DNA of 6,795 nt, from positions 1-6,795 of the forward strand of contig DJNY01000224.1 in the NCBI GenBank assembly GCA_002441865.1. Direction: 5' to 3'. Positions 6,350 through 6,795 of this stretch are shown piece by piece (the stretch's first letter is position 1; the number at the start of each line of letters is the position of its first letter). The position numbers and the translations under genes were made by a program. The notes beneath the pieces are model-generated. The model was not told the origin of the DNA. It saw nothing but the letters and a program-made list of their open reading frames with translations, and made no database searches. Source of the stretch: Lachnospiraceae bacterium UBA6452 (GTDB taxonomy: Bacteria; Bacillota; Clostridia; Lachnospirales; Lachnospiraceae).

Positions 6350-6795
6350 ATGGATCAACAACAGCGCGCCCGCATACGGGAGAAAAACAGAAGAAAGAGA
6401 AGAAAGCAGGTGTTCTACGCAAGGATCGCAGCGTTCCTGATAGTTGCAGCGCTGCTTCTGGGTATCTTTTTTGCAGTACGCGGTGTCATGGCACTGACAG
6501 GCGACAAAGACAGTGTGACAACTTTTCAGGAGATTGAGAACAGGCTGTTCAGACGCAAAAAGAAAGTCTATACAAAACCGGAAATGACGGAAGAATATCT
6601 GACGGTAAATCCTTATTCCAGACCGGGAGAACCGCTTCCTGCCGTCAAGAGCATATTTGTGCACTATACGGCAAATGCCGGTACTTCCGCCATGCAGAAC
6701 CGCAGCTATTTTGAAAATCTGGGCATTACGGGAGAAACTTCAGCAAGTGCGCATTTCATCATCGGTTATGAAGGGGAGATCGTGCAGTGCCTGCC
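6350..6795 (+). CDS. Membrane-anchored N-acetylmuramoyl-L-alanine amidase, Amidase_2 type (3' end missing)
   Basis: The product should cleave the bond between muramic acid and the first L-Ala of the peptidoglycan peptide, outside the membrane. The window holds 148 full codons plus two bases. Seen: a very basic N-terminus (residues 1-20, RRKRRK), one hydrophobic helix at about 22-46, a polar linker (50-98), then the start of a zinc amidase domain: SIFVHYTAN with His105, a likely zinc ligand, and SAHFIIGYEGEIVQ (132-146) with the family's conserved AHFII. The other zinc ligands lie beyond the edge. The basic side faces inward, so the enzyme is tethered outside rather than released. The Shine-Dalgarno sequence is weak (around AGAAG, 6340-6344), but no upstream in-frame start exists. 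It starts 72 bases after the kinase stop, with a hairpin between. A prophage lysin is less likely given the membrane anchor and chromosomal context. Whether it is full-length cannot be seen. Confidence 0.85.
   Translation, partial: MDQQQRARIREKNRRKRRKQVFYARIAAFLIVAALLLGIFFAVRGVMALTGDKDSVTTFQEIENRLFRRKKKVYTKPEMTEEYLTVNPYSRPGEPLPAVKSIFVHYTANAGTSAMQNRSYFENLGITGETSASAHFIIGYEGEIVQCL

Noticed and set aside
6332..6664. 110-codon - strand frame opposite the amidase start
   Set aside because: The + strand frame here has a clear anchor helix and zinc amidase motifs, while the antisense product is Cys/His/Phe-rich without any family feature.
1..6795. CRISPR array, insertion sequence, tRNA, riboswitch or attachment site
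   Set aside because: No regularly spaced repeats, transposase motifs, terminal inverted repeats, cloverleaf sequence or long structured leader could be found; the longest non-coding gaps are the 203 bases at 4047-4249 region and the short spacers described.

Overview
The window looks like chromosomal DNA from a Gram-positive anaerobe of class Clostridia, most likely Lachnospiraceae. The evidence is a SCIFF six-cysteine peptide with its radical SAM maturase (a near-universal Clostridia marker), a SecD-SecF fusion in one chain, strong AGGAGG-type ribosome binding sites, moderate base composition, and a hybrid histidine kinase of a kind common in gut Lachnospiraceae. All genes supported here lie on the + strand and look intact, except the last, which is cut by the window edge. 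I see no insertion sequence, CRISPR array, tRNA, rRNA or phage gene.

Layout. Positions 1-90 hold a promoter and leader, perhaps overlapping the tail of an upstream gene. Positions 91-234 encode the 47-residue SCIFF ranthipeptide precursor (scfA), missing from simple ORF lists because of its size. A perfect 8-bp hairpin separates it from the GTG-started maturase (scfB, 322-1698), which has an N-terminal recognition region, a radical SAM core and a complete SPASM cysteine pattern. After 41 bases carrying a second hairpin comes fused secDF (1740-4046), closed by a strong intrinsic terminator (4065-4097). A separate transcription unit follows: a promoter with an overlapping palindrome, then a 676-residue membrane-anchored hybrid kinase (4247-6277) containing a whole His-Asp-His phosphorelay in one chain. 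After another hairpin, a membrane-anchored N-acetylmuramoyl-L-alanine amidase of the Amidase_2 type begins (6350) and runs off the end.

How the parts fit. scfA-scfB-secDF reads as one transcription unit: a thioether-bridged peptide, its modifying enzyme, and the proton-driven motor that helps proteins through the Sec channel. The peptide-maturase pair is an established RiPP system (ranthipeptide class). What its co-transcription with secDF means is unknown and is the most interesting biological question here. The kinase and amidase both concern the cell envelope or signalling, but no response regulator or DNA-binding output is present, so the kinase's target is outside the window.

Novelty is modest: the gene families are known. 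The less ordinary points are the two hairpins that punctuate the scfA-scfB-secDF unit, the Asp-to-Ser change in the SecF half, the Lys/Ala-rich SecF tail, the palindrome over the kinase promoter, and the orphan phosphorelay kinase.
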